From Oscillospiraceae bacterium (GTDB lineage: Bacteria > Bacillota > Clostridia > Oscillospirales > Acutalibacteraceae), in NCBI GenBank assembly GCA_902792905.1, contig CADBBH010000001.1:218738-282737 (forward strand): DNA of 64,000 nucleotides. The letters run 5' to 3'. A program made the translations under genes and the position numbers. Positions 8,830 to 17,606 of this stretch are shown piece by piece. Within the stretch, counting starts at the first letter, position 1; each line of letters begins with the position of its first letter. The notes under the pieces are model-generated. The model had not been told where the DNA came from. It saw nothing but the letters and a program-made list of their open reading frames with translations, and did not search any database.

Positions 8830-9678
8830 TCAGACACCGGAATATGCGTTGAAGCCACCGTCTATCGGCAGGATGACGCCGGTGATGAAGCCGGAATAAG
8901 TCTCGTCGCAGAAGAATGCGAGAGCACCGCTGAGATCCTCGGGAACACCGAATCTTCCCATCGGGGTATGGCCGATTATCTTTTCGCTTCTCGGAGTCAA
9001 CGAACCGTCTTCATTGAAGAGAAGATTATGATTCTGATTTGTTGCAAAGAATCCGGGAGCAATGGCGTTGACCCTGATTCCGGATTTCGCAAAGTGAACA
9101 GCGAGCCACTGGGTGAAATTCGATACGCCTGCTTTCGCCGCAGAATATGCGGGAATTCTGGTGAGCGGACAGAAAGCGTTCATAGAAGAAATATTGATAA
9201 TACACGTGTTCTGTCTGCCGACCATATCCTTTGCAAAGCACTGGGTGGTCAGAAGAGTGCCGAGAATATTGAGATTGAAAACGAATTGAATACCGCTAGC
9301 GTCAAGGTCAAAGAACGTCTTTACCCCATCAACCTTATTCTCAAGATCACCCTCTTCAAAGATATCCTTGGAGGTTGTTCCCTTGGGATTGTTTCCGCCG
9401 GCACCGTTAATAAGTATATCGCATTTGCCGAGTTCGGCAGTAATTCTCTGCCTTGCGGATTCAAGAGAATCCGCCTCGAGCACATTGCAACCTACGGCTA
9501 TGGCTTCGCCGCCTTCGGCTTTGATTTCATCAACTACGCTCTGGGCCGCCTCTTCTCTTAAATCGAGAACGGCGACTTTTACGCCGAGAGACGCAAGAGT
9601 TTTGGCAAATCCGCTGCAGAGGACCCCACCTCCGCCGGTAATAACAGCTACTCTGCCTTTAAGATTTTCGTGAACCAT
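8830..9678 (-). CDS. SDR-family D-mannonate (fructuronate) oxidoreductase-like protein
   Basis: Short-chain dehydrogenase/reductase of 282 residues. It has the N-terminal dinucleotide motif TGGGGVLCSG, the NGAGG segment, the catalytic Ser in NISSMNA and the YSAAK motif (Tyr and Lys), and ends with the typical VILPIDGGF. The insertion starting GGNNPKGTT and the GFFATNQNHNLL segment are characteristic of the SDR group annotated as D-mannonate oxidoreductase, which interconverts fructuronate and mannonate. It directly abuts the upstream Gfo/Idh dehydrogenase gene (no intergenic base) and uses a GAGGTGA ribosome binding site. No uxuA or uxaC is nearby, so a role with another keto-sugar acid is possible. 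Confidence 0.8.
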   Translation of the reverse strand: MVHENLKGRVAVITGGGGVLCSGFAKTLASLGVKVAVLDLREEAAQSVVDEIKAEGGEAIAVGCNVLEADSLESARQRITAELGKCDILINGAGGNNPKGTTSKDIFEEGDLENKVDGVKTFFDLDASGIQFVFNLNILGTLLTTQCFAKDMVGRQNTCIINISSMNAFCPLTRIPAYSAAKAGVSNFTQWLAVHFAKSGIRVNAIAPGFFATNQNHNLLFNEDGSLTPRSEKIIGHTPMGRFGVPEDLSGALAFFCDETYSGFITGVILPIDGGFNAYSGV

Positions 9679-10683
9679 TTATTTCACCTCAACCCTTTCA
9701 TTTTTTGCCGATGAGGCATAACTCGCCAACACTATAGCGGCAGCCCTGCCTCCCTCAACGGCATCTATCGGGAATTTTCTACCCATTTCAAGACAGTCAT
9801 AAAAATCTTTGATTATCGCTTTATGGCCATGGCCCCAGTAATCCTTGCCGACAAACTCTTTATCCGCTCTGTCGACGAGAAGCTCGGAGCTATCATCTTT
9901 TATCAATGTGAGTTTTTCGCCTTCAAGGCGGAGAACGGCGTTCTCAAGAAATATCTCGATAAACACCTCGATATTGACAGAAAACGCAGTAGTCGCATAG
10001 AGCATAGCGATTATTCCGCCCTCGAGTTCCATACGCACGCTTGCAGTATCCTCTACATCTATCTGACCTTTGAGATGGTCATTTGAAACATGCGCCTCAA
10101 GCGCTGTGCATCTGCCGCAGAGATACTGCATAAGGTCAACGGTATGAATTGCCTGATTTATCAGCACCCCGCCGCATTCCTTATCGGCAGTTCCGTGCCA
10201 GTCATCGCTGTAGTATTCCATACCGCGACTCCAGGTGACGAACGCTCGCGCCGCCTCGATTTTACCGTATTCTCCGGAGTCTATTATCTCCTTTGCCCTG
10301 CGCACGCACTTATTATAGCGATTTTGGAAGCAGATGCCTACCTGCTTTCCTGTCTTTGATTGCGCTTGGGAGAGAGCATTTATCTCATCCGGCGAAACAG
10401 AGCAGGGCTTTTCAAGAAAAACGTTTGCTCCGCTTTCGAGGGCCTTGATTGCCATGGGCGTATGAAGATAGTGTGGGGTCGCAATATGAACGCAATCGGG
10501 TTTTTCAGCCAAAAGCATCTGCTCATAATCATAATATGCCTTTGCACCGGTCTGAGCTGCTTTTTCGTCGGCTCTCTCTTTTTTTATGTCAACAACCGCG
10601 GCAATTTCAACATTCTGCATCGATTCCAGAGCACTGAAATGATTCCCGGAAACATTGCCGCAGCCTACAACTGCAACTCTCAT
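9679..10683 (-). CDS. Gfo/Idh/MocA family oxidoreductase
   Basis: NAD(P)-dependent sugar dehydrogenase of 334 residues. The N-terminal Rossmann fold carries VVGCGNVSGNH, the ATPHYLH segment after the fourth strand, and the EKP motif (VFLEKPCSV) whose Lys is part of the active site. The C-terminal alpha/beta domain includes GGVLINQAIHTVDL, with the usual active-site His of the family. These enzymes oxidise or reduce hydroxyls of sugars, inositols or glycosides. It lies 12 bases after the fused TIM-barrel/dehydrogenase gene and abuts the SDR gene, forming a three-gene sugar redox module. The strand is minus with an AAGGAG ribosome binding site. The substrate is unknown. Confidence 0.88.
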   Translation of the reverse strand: MRVAVVGCGNVSGNHFSALESMQNVEIAAVVDIKKERADEKAAQTGAKAYYDYEQMLLAEKPDCVHIATPHYLHTPMAIKALESGANVFLEKPCSVSPDEINALSQAQSKTGKQVGICFQNRYNKCVRRAKEIIDSGEYGKIEAARAFVTWSRGMEYYSDDWHGTADKECGGVLINQAIHTVDLMQYLCGRCTALEAHVSNDHLKGQIDVEDTASVRMELEGGIIAMLYATTAFSVNIEVFIEIFLENAVLRLEGEKLTLIKDDSSELLVDRADKEFVGKDYWGHGHKAIIKDFYDCLEMGRKFPIDAVEGGRAAAIVLASYASSAKNERVEVK

Positions 10684-10695
10684 AAGAGTCTCCTT

Positions 10696-12720
10696 TCAGA
10701 ATGTTGACGACATATCTCCCTGTACGGAATTGCTGACATTCTCTTTATCCGCCTTGCCCGAAGCAATCTTCTTTTGAAGCTCGGCAAAATAGAGTTCTTC
10801 ATCAACGGGAATCTCAATATCCTTATTGAGCCAGGAGGAAAGGTGGGCGGCGTTGGAAATTGAAAGACCGTTTATACCCTCCTCGCCCCTGGCGACAAGC
10901 TCTTCGCCTCTGAGTATTGCTGCGGCAAATTTGCTGACAACCTCACAATGCTGCTTGTTTCTTCCATCGGTTTCAACGTCTTCCCATTCACCCTCAAGTC
11001 TTCCGAATCCGCTCTCGGCAGTAGCGCAGTGCTCGGAAATTCTGCCCTTGAGACGGTAGAGGGAAATCTTGCTGCCGTCTTCAACAATTATCTTGCCGCC
11101 GTCGAGAGTGATTTCAAGACGGTTGGTGCCGGGACAGTCGCCTGTAGTTGTGATGAATGTACCTGTTGCACCGTTGGGATATTCAACATAGATTGAGACG
11201 TCATCCTCGACCTCAATATCATGCCATTTACCCTCGTGGCAGACGGCTCTGACCTTGCAGGGCATACCGCATATCCACTGCCAGAGATCAAGATTGTGCG
11301 GGCACTGGTTGAGCAGGACTCCGCCGCCTTCGCCTGCCCAGGTGGCACGCCATCCTCCGGAATTATAATATGCCTGAGTGCGGTACCAGTCCGTGATAAT
11401 CCAGCTTACGCGGCGGATTTCGCCGAGCTCGCCGCTCTTGACAAGCTCGCGGACCTTTCTGTAAACGCAGTTTGTGCGTTGATTATACATAATACCGAAA
11501 ACCTTGCCGCTGGCGGCTGCAGCCTCATTCATCTCGCGGACCTGCTTTGTATAAACACCCGCCGGCTTTTCGGTGAGAACATGAAGTCCTTTTGAAAAAG
11601 CATATTTTGCGATTACGGGATGAGCATAATGCGGAGTCGCGATAAGAACTGCGTCAACCTCGCCGCTGTCAATGAGAGCTTCGGCACTGTCGAAGGTTTT
11701 TATAAACGGGAGCAGTTCTTTCATGTTTTCCGCTCTCTCGGGAATTATATCCGCGCAGGCGGTGATTCTGATTTCGTGATGTCTGCCCTTGATATGATCG
11801 CGGATATGAGATGAACCCATATTGCCGCAGCCGATTATACCGAGGCGCACGGGCTGAGCCTGCTCTTCAACCACCTTATGGGCAGCTGAGCAGGCGGCAG
11901 CAAAGGACTGCTCATTATTGTCATAGATGTATTTTGAATTCATTTTGAGAGCTAGCTGTTCATTGGCCTCAAGATCCTTGAGACCGTCGAATGTTCTGAG
12001 ATGGGGCTCCACGCTCAGGAAGAATGCGCCCTCTTTTTCATCAAGCTTTTTGAGGATATAAGCCAGATTTCCGTCTCCCTCGCCTGCGGGCACGACAATA
12101 CCGTCCTTATAAAGACCGTCTTTGATATGCATATAGGTGATATAGGGGAAGAGGGAGTCGAAGCCCGATTTGGTATCCGAGCCGTTTAGAATATAATTAG
12201 CGGGATCGAAGATGCAGCCGAGTCTGTCACCGAAATACTCTGCTATTTCAAGGCACCTTGATGGAATATCTCCGTAGATGCCGCGCTCATTTTCATGGCA
12301 GCAGAGAATTCCGTTTTCGTTTGCATAATCAACCATTGCGGTCAGACGGGCAAAAACCTCATCATGATACTCTTCGTAGCTTTCACCCTGAGTGAAATAG
12401 AAGGAGAACATTCTGATATACTTTGCGCCGAGAATCTTTGCAACCTCAACAGTATTCTTGAACGCCTCAAAATGCGGGGCAAAATCATCTGTAATCTGAA
12501 TTTTGCCATAGTGAGAACCGATTGAAGAAACCTTCAGACCACCTTCGTCAAGAACCGCTTTGAGTGCTTTCGCCTCTTCTACGGTAAAATCTGAGATATT
12601 TTTACCGTCGCAGTTACGGAGCTCAACAAATTCGATTCTGTTCTTTTTGCAGGCTTCAATCTGCTCCTTGACTGACGCCGACGCCTCATCGGCAAAAGCT
12701 GAGAAAAGAAAATGAGCCAT
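10696..12720 (-). CDS. Fusion: xylose-isomerase-like TIM barrel + Gfo/Idh/MocA dehydrogenase
   Basis: A 674-residue two-domain enzyme. Residues 1-275 match the AP-endonuclease-2/xylose-isomerase-like TIM barrel of sugar isomerases and epimerases, with candidate metal ligands Glu143 (CHENERG), Asp172 (FDPAN), His198 (MHIKD) and Glu238 (SVEPH). A linker of about 15 residues leads to a full dehydrogenase: Rossmann motif GIIGCGNMGSSH (292-305), ATPHYAH, and the EKP motif at 384-386, then GGGVLLNQCPHNLDLWQW. The two families normally occur as separate neighbouring genes. Fusion suggests channelling of an oxidised (keto) sugar between isomerase/lyase and dehydrogenase sites. It is followed by a second Gfo/Idh gene and an SDR. 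AGAGGTG precedes the ATG. No frameshift or internal start is evident at the junction. The exact reaction is unknown. Confidence 0.88.
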   Translation of the reverse strand: MAHFLFSAFADEASASVKEQIEACKKNRIEFVELRNCDGKNISDFTVEEAKALKAVLDEGGLKVSSIGSHYGKIQITDDFAPHFEAFKNTVEVAKILGAKYIRMFSFYFTQGESYEEYHDEVFARLTAMVDYANENGILCCHENERGIYGDIPSRCLEIAEYFGDRLGCIFDPANYILNGSDTKSGFDSLFPYITYMHIKDGLYKDGIVVPAGEGDGNLAYILKKLDEKEGAFFLSVEPHLRTFDGLKDLEANEQLALKMNSKYIYDNNEQSFAAACSAAHKVVEEQAQPVRLGIIGCGNMGSSHIRDHIKGRHHEIRITACADIIPERAENMKELLPFIKTFDSAEALIDSGEVDAVLIATPHYAHPVIAKYAFSKGLHVLTEKPAGVYTKQVREMNEAAAASGKVFGIMYNQRTNCVYRKVRELVKSGELGEIRRVSWIITDWYRTQAYYNSGGWRATWAGEGGGVLLNQCPHNLDLWQWICGMPCKVRAVCHEGKWHDIEVEDDVSIYVEYPNGATGTFITTTGDCPGTNRLEITLDGGKIIVEDGSKISLYRLKGRISEHCATAESGFGRLEGEWEDVETDGRNKQHCEVVSKFAAAILRGEELVARGEEGINGLSISNAAHLSSWLNKDIEIPVDEELYFAELQKKIASGKADKENVSNSVQGDMSSTF

Positions 12721-12738
12721 AGTTACACCTCTTCCTGT

Positions 12739-15027
12739 TTATTTGAATTTACAAATTATCTTGTTATCCTTGGCCGTCACCGTGACGGTTTTAATCGGAT
12801 TGTCAACTCTGCTCACCATTTCACCGGTAATCGCATCCTCGACATTCTTTCTGATGCAGGAGCGGATATCACGCGCTCCTCTTGTTCCGTCTGCGGAGAG
12901 AGCGGCAATCGTTTCGGTAGCCGCGTCATCATATTTGAGAGTTATGCCTTTATCCCTGAGCGGATCAACAAGCTCATCAAGCAACAGGGCAGCTATCTTC
13001 TGATAGTTCTCCTGAGTAAGGTCGTTGAACACAACAACTTCATCGACTCTGCCGATGAATTCGGGACGCAGGAACTGCGAAAGTGCCTTGAGTGAGCGCT
13101 CTTTCGAGGCCTCGTTCTTTGTTTTGCCGAATCCGAGCGCACCTGCCGCGCGGTCACTGCCCGCGTTTGAAGTCATAATAATAACGGTATTCTCAAAACT
13201 TACCTGCCTGCCCTGGGCATCGGTAATCTTGCCCTCATCGAGAATCTGAAGCAGGATGTTCATAACATCCGGATGCGCCTTCTCAATTTCGTCAAACAGC
13301 ACCACGCTGTAGGGCTTGCGGCGGACTTTTTCTGTGAGCTGACCTGCTTCATCATAGCCGACATAACCCGGAGGGGATCCTATTATTCTTGAAACCGAGT
13401 GCTTCTCCATAAACTCGCTCATATCAAGACGAATAAGTGTTTCGGGAGTTTCAAAGAGCTCTTTTGCGAGGAGTTTGACAAGTTCGGTCTTGCCGACACC
13501 GGTGGGACCTACAAAAATGAATGATGAAGGTCTGCGGCGCGGATTAATCTGAACTCTGCCTCTGCGGATAGCGTTGCACACAAGTTCAACAGCCTCATCC
13601 TGCCCTATAAGATGCGCTTTGAGATTTGCTTCAAGCTCCGCAAGTTTTCTCAAATCGCTCTCAATAACCTTGCTGGCAGGGATTCCGGTCCAGAGCTGAA
13701 TGACTCTCGCAAGATCATCCTCGGTCACAAAATTGTCATTCGCCTTCTCTTCAAGGTCTTTTATTTCTTCACGCTTTCTGATGAGGTCGGATTTGATTTT
13801 TGCGAGTTCCTCATAGTCAACCTCGCCCGAGTTGTCCTCAAGCTCCGCCTCACGCGCTTCAAGCTCCGCGATTTCATCAAGCGCCTGTTCATAGTCGCTT
13901 ATCGCTTTATTGCGCAGATTCGCGCAGGTACACGCTTCATCGAGCAGATCGATTGCCTTATCGGGCAGAAAACGGTCGGTAATATATCTCTCGCTCAGGC
14001 GCACCGCCTTCTCAACAAGAGTGTCGGTCACCCTGACCTTATGGTAATTCTCGTAATATTCCTTAACACCCTTGAGCATCTCGATGGTATCGTCAATCGA
14101 TGGTTCCTCAACCTTAACAGGCTGCATACGGCGCTCAAGCGCTGCATCCTTCTCAATGTATTTTCTGTATTCAGTGAATGTAGTGGCGCCGATTATCTGA
14201 AGTTCCCCTCTTGAGAGGGACGGTTTCAGAATATTTGCGGCATTCATTGAGCCTTCGGATTCGCCGGCACCGACCAGCTGATGTACCTCATCGATAAACA
14301 GAATGATATTACCCTCGGACTTGACTTCGTCAATCAGCCCCTTGATTCTGCTCTCAAACTGGCCTCTGAACTGAGTACCTGCAACAAGAGCAGCAAGATC
14401 AAGCATCTGGATTTCTTTGTCCATAAGCTTTGCAGGGACTTCTCCGGCCGCAATCTTCTGAGCGAGGCCTTCTGCGATGGCGGTTTTGCCGACTCCGGGC
14501 TCGCCTATCAGACAGGGATTGTTTTTCGTTCTGCGGCAAAGGATCTGAATCGAGCGATATATTTCGTTTTCACGTCCTATGATACGGTCGATTTTTCCCG
14601 CTCTCGCCTTTGCGGTGAGGTCGGTGCAGAACTGAGTGAGATACTTTCTCTTTTTCTCGCCCTCTTCTCTGTTCTTTCTGCCGAATCGGTGTTTTTTCTC
14701 GGGCTCTTCGGTCTTCTCATCCGTATCCTCGCCGGATTCGCCCTTATTATTCTGCATTGCCGCAAAATTCTGCATAAACGGCAGAGTTCCAGCGCCGCCC
14801 GGTTCGAAATTTCCGCTTTCAAACATTTCGCCGAACTGCTCGCTGACTTCCTCAAGTTCATCCTCGGATATACCCATCGACTCTATAATCTGCTTGATCG
14901 GGCCGATATTCATATCCATGGCGCATTTCAGGCAGAGGCCTTCCTGCGTCGTCTTTTCGCCCTCGATTTTTGTCATAAAAAACATCGCCGGGCGCTTTTT
15001 GCATTTTGAACATAAAACCTGCTTCAT
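12739..15027 (-). CDS. ClpE-like Clp ATPase with N-terminal zinc finger
   Basis: Hsp100-family AAA+ unfoldase of 762 residues. Instead of the repeated Clp N-domain of ClpC, the N-terminus has a four-cysteine zinc finger (Cys6, Cys9, Cys32, Cys35), as in ClpE and McsA, then an acidic linker. AAA1 has Walker A GEPGVGKT at 175-182 and LFIDEVHQLVGAG. A coiled middle segment lies near 390-440. AAA2 has GPTGVGKTEL, LFDEIEKAH and the arginine-finger region. An ALGFG segment in AAA2 sits where the ClpP-docking (I/L/V)GF loop lies, so partnership with ClpP is likely. No ctsR, mcsA or mcsB is nearby. The start is preceded by AGAGGAAA. Confidence 0.88.
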   Translation of the reverse strand: MKQVLCSKCKKRPAMFFMTKIEGEKTTQEGLCLKCAMDMNIGPIKQIIESMGISEDELEEVSEQFGEMFESGNFEPGGAGTLPFMQNFAAMQNNKGESGEDTDEKTEEPEKKHRFGRKNREEGEKKRKYLTQFCTDLTAKARAGKIDRIIGRENEIYRSIQILCRRTKNNPCLIGEPGVGKTAIAEGLAQKIAAGEVPAKLMDKEIQMLDLAALVAGTQFRGQFESRIKGLIDEVKSEGNIILFIDEVHQLVGAGESEGSMNAANILKPSLSRGELQIIGATTFTEYRKYIEKDAALERRMQPVKVEEPSIDDTIEMLKGVKEYYENYHKVRVTDTLVEKAVRLSERYITDRFLPDKAIDLLDEACTCANLRNKAISDYEQALDEIAELEAREAELEDNSGEVDYEELAKIKSDLIRKREEIKDLEEKANDNFVTEDDLARVIQLWTGIPASKVIESDLRKLAELEANLKAHLIGQDEAVELVCNAIRRGRVQINPRRRPSSFIFVGPTGVGKTELVKLLAKELFETPETLIRLDMSEFMEKHSVSRIIGSPPGYVGYDEAGQLTEKVRRKPYSVVLFDEIEKAHPDVMNILLQILDEGKITDAQGRQVSFENTVIIMTSNAGSDRAAGALGFGKTKNEASKERSLKALSQFLRPEFIGRVDEVVVFNDLTQENYQKIAALLLDELVDPLRDKGITLKYDDAATETIAALSADGTRGARDIRSCIRKNVEDAITGEMVSRVDNPIKTVTVTAKDNKIICKFK

Positions 15028-15045
15028 TGGTGTTTCCTCTTTGAA

Positions 15046-15699
15046 TTAAGATTGCTCATTCTCTGGTTCGCCCTGAGCTTTCTTCTCGTTCTTCTCTTTA
15101 AGCATTCTGAAAACTCCGGGAAGATAGCCGCAGAACGCGACAATGGTAAGTACTACGCTGATGGAGACAAGTATATACATCAGCACGGTCGGAAGCGTGA
15201 ATATATTTCCGAGTATTCCGATTTCGGGGCCGAAAGCCATAATCAGAAGCATAATCACATAGAAGGCAAAGGTCGCAACCTTGCCGGGCATTTCCGCGGC
15301 ACCGGGCTTGAGGCCGATGGCAATCATTATTGCTCCGCCGACTATCATTACCGCCTCTTTTATAAGGAAGATAAGGAAAATCCAGCTGAACGCCTTGACT
15401 GTGGTGTCCGAAGCCCTTGCAAAGGTAATATAGAATACGACCGCAATCGTAATCTGGGTGAGCTTGTCCGCTATGGGATCCAGCACCTTTCCGAGTGCGC
15501 TGACCTGGTTGAATCTTCTGGCAATCTTGCCGTCAAAGAAATCGCTCAGGCCTGAGAGTGCGAGTACCGCAATGCTCCAGAGATAATGCCCCTTCATAAA
15601 CAGAACCGCAAAAACGGGTACCATGAGAATTCTCAAAAATGAAAGCAAATTAGGAACCGTCCAGCAATTTGTAAGGTATTCTTTGATGATTTTTTTCAT
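15046..15699 (-). CDS. pgsA: CDP-diacylglycerol--glycerol-3-phosphate 3-phosphatidyltransferase
   Basis: Integral membrane CDP-alcohol phosphatidyltransferase that makes phosphatidylglycerol phosphate from CDP-diacylglycerol and glycerol 3-phosphate. The family motif D-G-x2-A-R-x8-G-x3-D-x3-D is visible in DFFDGKIARRFN followed by LGKVLDPIADK. About five to six hydrophobic segments are present. The opening WTVPNLLSFLRI is typical of PgsA. At 217 residues it is slightly longer than usual because of a charged C-terminal tail rich in Lys and Glu. A strong GCGGAGG site precedes the ATG. It lies 12 bases after the CvpA-like gene. Confidence 0.94.
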   Translation of the reverse strand: MKKIIKEYLTNCWTVPNLLSFLRILMVPVFAVLFMKGHYLWSIAVLALSGLSDFFDGKIARRFNQVSALGKVLDPIADKLTQITIAVVFYITFARASDTTVKAFSWIFLIFLIKEAVMIVGGAIMIAIGLKPGAAEMPGKVATFAFYVIMLLIMAFGPEIGILGNIFTLPTVLMYILVSISVVLTIVAFCGYLPGVFRMLKEKNEKKAQGEPENEQS

Positions 15700-15711
15700 A
15701 ATGAACCTCCG

Positions 15712-16386
15712 CTATATGATTAACTGTAGTTTTTCATAAAACAGATTTATTAAGTTTGCTTTGCCTGCCGCAACGGAAAACGCCGTATCGGGAATCATGC
15801 GGGAAACCGAAACTATCAGCAACACACTGAGAGAAGCGAGAATCAGTCCGACTACGCCGCCGAACACCGCTCCGAGCCAATTATTCGCCTGCCTGATAAA
15901 AGGCAGTTTGAGAATAAGATCGGAAAGCCTTATGAAAAGTCTGCTTATGAGTTTTGCCGCAATATATACAAGGACAAAGAATACGGCAGTCAGCAGCGGG
16001 ATAATCGCAACGTTTTCCGCACTGAGCGCGATTTTTGCACTAATTGACTTGACCGCGTCAGCACTGACAGTTAAATCTCCTGCCATACCTGTGCTCTCAG
16101 CCGCCGATGTTAACATACCCGGCAGAATCTGGGAAAGCGTTGTCTTGCCGTTTGCAATGCCTTCTATAAGCTGTTTCGAAATGCTCTCTATGAGCTTTGT
16201 ATGAATAATCTTTGAGGTGACCGCCTCAGCGAGCGGAGCAGCATAGGTACGTGCGAGAATCATACAGACTACTACCGCAATCGCAGAAAGAACTATCCCC
16301 GCAAACCCCTTCACTCTGCCGGCAATTATCGCGGCTGCAAAAATGACGAATGGAATCGCAGTGATTATGTAAGGAAGATAATTCAA
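15712..16386 (-). CDS. CvpA family membrane protein
   Basis: A 224-residue protein with an N-terminal hydrophobic hairpin (residues about 5-48), a hydrophilic middle part of about 80 residues, and two further membrane segments in the second half (VFFVLVYIAAKLISRL and the GAVFGGVVGLILA region). This layout, with the glycine-rich third segment, fits the CvpA/colicin V production family, whose members affect envelope integrity. The start is TTG, supported by GGAGGTGA eight bases upstream. It sits between the DUF5711-like gene and pgsA on the same strand. Function beyond membrane location is unknown. Confidence 0.72.
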   Translation of the reverse strand: MNYLPYIITAIPFVIFAAAIIAGRVKGFAGIVLSAIAVVVCMILARTYAAPLAEAVTSKIIHTKLIESISKQLIEGIANGKTTLSQILPGMLTSAAESTGMAGDLTVSADAVKSISAKIALSAENVAIIPLLTAVFFVLVYIAAKLISRLFIRLSDLILKLPFIRQANNWLGAVFGGVVGLILASLSVLLIVSVSRMIPDTAFSVAAGKANLINLFYEKLQLII

Positions 16387-16431
16387 ACTGTCACCTCCAT
16401 TCAGTTTGTATGATACGAAATGCTGCTTTTA

Positions 16432-17595
16432 TCAATATTTGCAGACCGACCCGTTCTCAAGAGTAAATAATCCCGAGTTTGACAGCAGTACGGTCTTTAC
16501 ATCCTGTCCGCAGTCGTATGTCTTCAAAATTTTGCCGCCGGTATTGAAAATCTCAACCGTATTGCCTGAGGCAAACGCTATTTTTCCGCCTCTGATGTCT
16601 GCGCTTTCCGGCATATAACCGATTTCAAATTCCCTGATCTTGCCCATGCCCGCGGGAATTCTGACCGCTTTTATTTTCGATCCGCCGAATTCTTTATAGC
16701 AAAGAAGCACATTTCCGTCGTTATCCGAATCCACGGTATAGAGTGCGTCATCGGCATATTTGAACTGTGATTTAATCTCACCCTTATGGTTGAGCACGAC
16801 GGTTTTATTATCACCAACTGCAATCATTTTTCCGGATGACGCATAAATCACTTTAAGAATCGTTGTACCTTCTATCTTTGTATCAAACTGAGGCGCTGTC
16901 TTGCGCGTATCAAAAAGAATGATTCTTGAGTAAATCTCCGCATTGTCAACTCCGATTGCGGAAATAAGGATTTTTCCTCCCGACGGTGAAAGGGAAAGTG
17001 AAGAAACATATTCCCTGTCACACTGCCACTGCCAATAGAGCTTTTTTGACGGCTTATATACCTTGACTACGCTCTGTGAACCATCGGTCGAATAAGAAAG
17101 AGCAACAGAGCCGTTTCTGCCGACCGCACCGGTCACTATCGGGCTTTCCTCATCATAGACGGCAAGTTCGGATGTTCTGCTGATAAGAAAGACCTTTGCG
17201 GAAGTATTGCTGTAAACAAGAGCTCTCCCGTTGAAGGAATTAACTCTGGTATCGCCCCAGTCAAGATGACAGTCGAAAAGCTTGTCGGCATTATTTGAAA
17301 TCACTTCAACTCCCGTATCGCTTACTATCAGAGGTTTATCGCCTATAAGCATAACTCTGTCAAGTGAGAGCTCGTCTTCATTGTACGGAAATCCTCTGCT
17401 CTCGCCGACCGTTTTGGGAATCGCTCTGAAACTGTCGGCGATATTGGAATGCCCTATCTCGCCCATAAGCATATAGATAACCGTGAGAATAAGCACAATT
17501 ACCATTATCGCGCCGGGTATTCTGAGTTTTCTCAGTATTTTCTTTTTGAGCGCCTTACTCCGCTCTTTCTGAAAATCTACTGTTCTGTCAGCCAC
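16432..17595 (-). CDS. Membrane-anchored beta-propeller-like protein (DUF5711-like)
   Basis: A protein of 387 residues when started at the GTG at 17595, which has AGAGGT about six bases upstream. An in-frame TTG at 17610 overlaps the truA stop but lacks a spaced ribosome binding site. A short basic N-terminus (KALKKKILRKLR) precedes one transmembrane helix (IMVIVLILTVIYMLM), followed by about 330 extracytoplasmic residues. These consist of repeated short strands such as GNVLLCYKEFGG, KIAFASGNTVEIF and SGGKILISAIG, as in a beta-propeller. It resembles Clostridia proteins annotated DUF5711. It sits between truA and the CvpA-like gene. A scaffold or sensor role is possible, but the function is unknown. 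Confidence 0.7.
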   Translation of the reverse strand: MADRTVDFQKERSKALKKKILRKLRIPGAIMVIVLILTVIYMLMGEIGHSNIADSFRAIPKTVGESRGFPYNEDELSLDRVMLIGDKPLIVSDTGVEVISNNADKLFDCHLDWGDTRVNSFNGRALVYSNTSAKVFLISRTSELAVYDEESPIVTGAVGRNGSVALSYSTDGSQSVVKVYKPSKKLYWQWQCDREYVSSLSLSPSGGKILISAIGVDNAEIYSRIILFDTRKTAPQFDTKIEGTTILKVIYASSGKMIAVGDNKTVVLNHKGEIKSQFKYADDALYTVDSDNDGNVLLCYKEFGGSKIKAVRIPAGMGKIREFEIGYMPESADIRGGKIAFASGNTVEIFNTGGKILKTYDCGQDVKTVLLSNSGLFTLENGSVCKY

Positions 17596-17606
17596 GCTGT
17601 TACCTC

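Noticed and set aside
8968-9561. A 197-codon plus-strand frame opposite the SDR gene
   Set aside because: Antisense shadow of an intact SDR with all catalytic motifs.
13612-15009. Long plus-strand open frames opposite the ClpE-like gene
   Set aside because: They are antisense to a clearly coding minus-strand gene, lack family motifs and ribosome binding sites, and reflect the codon bias of the real gene.
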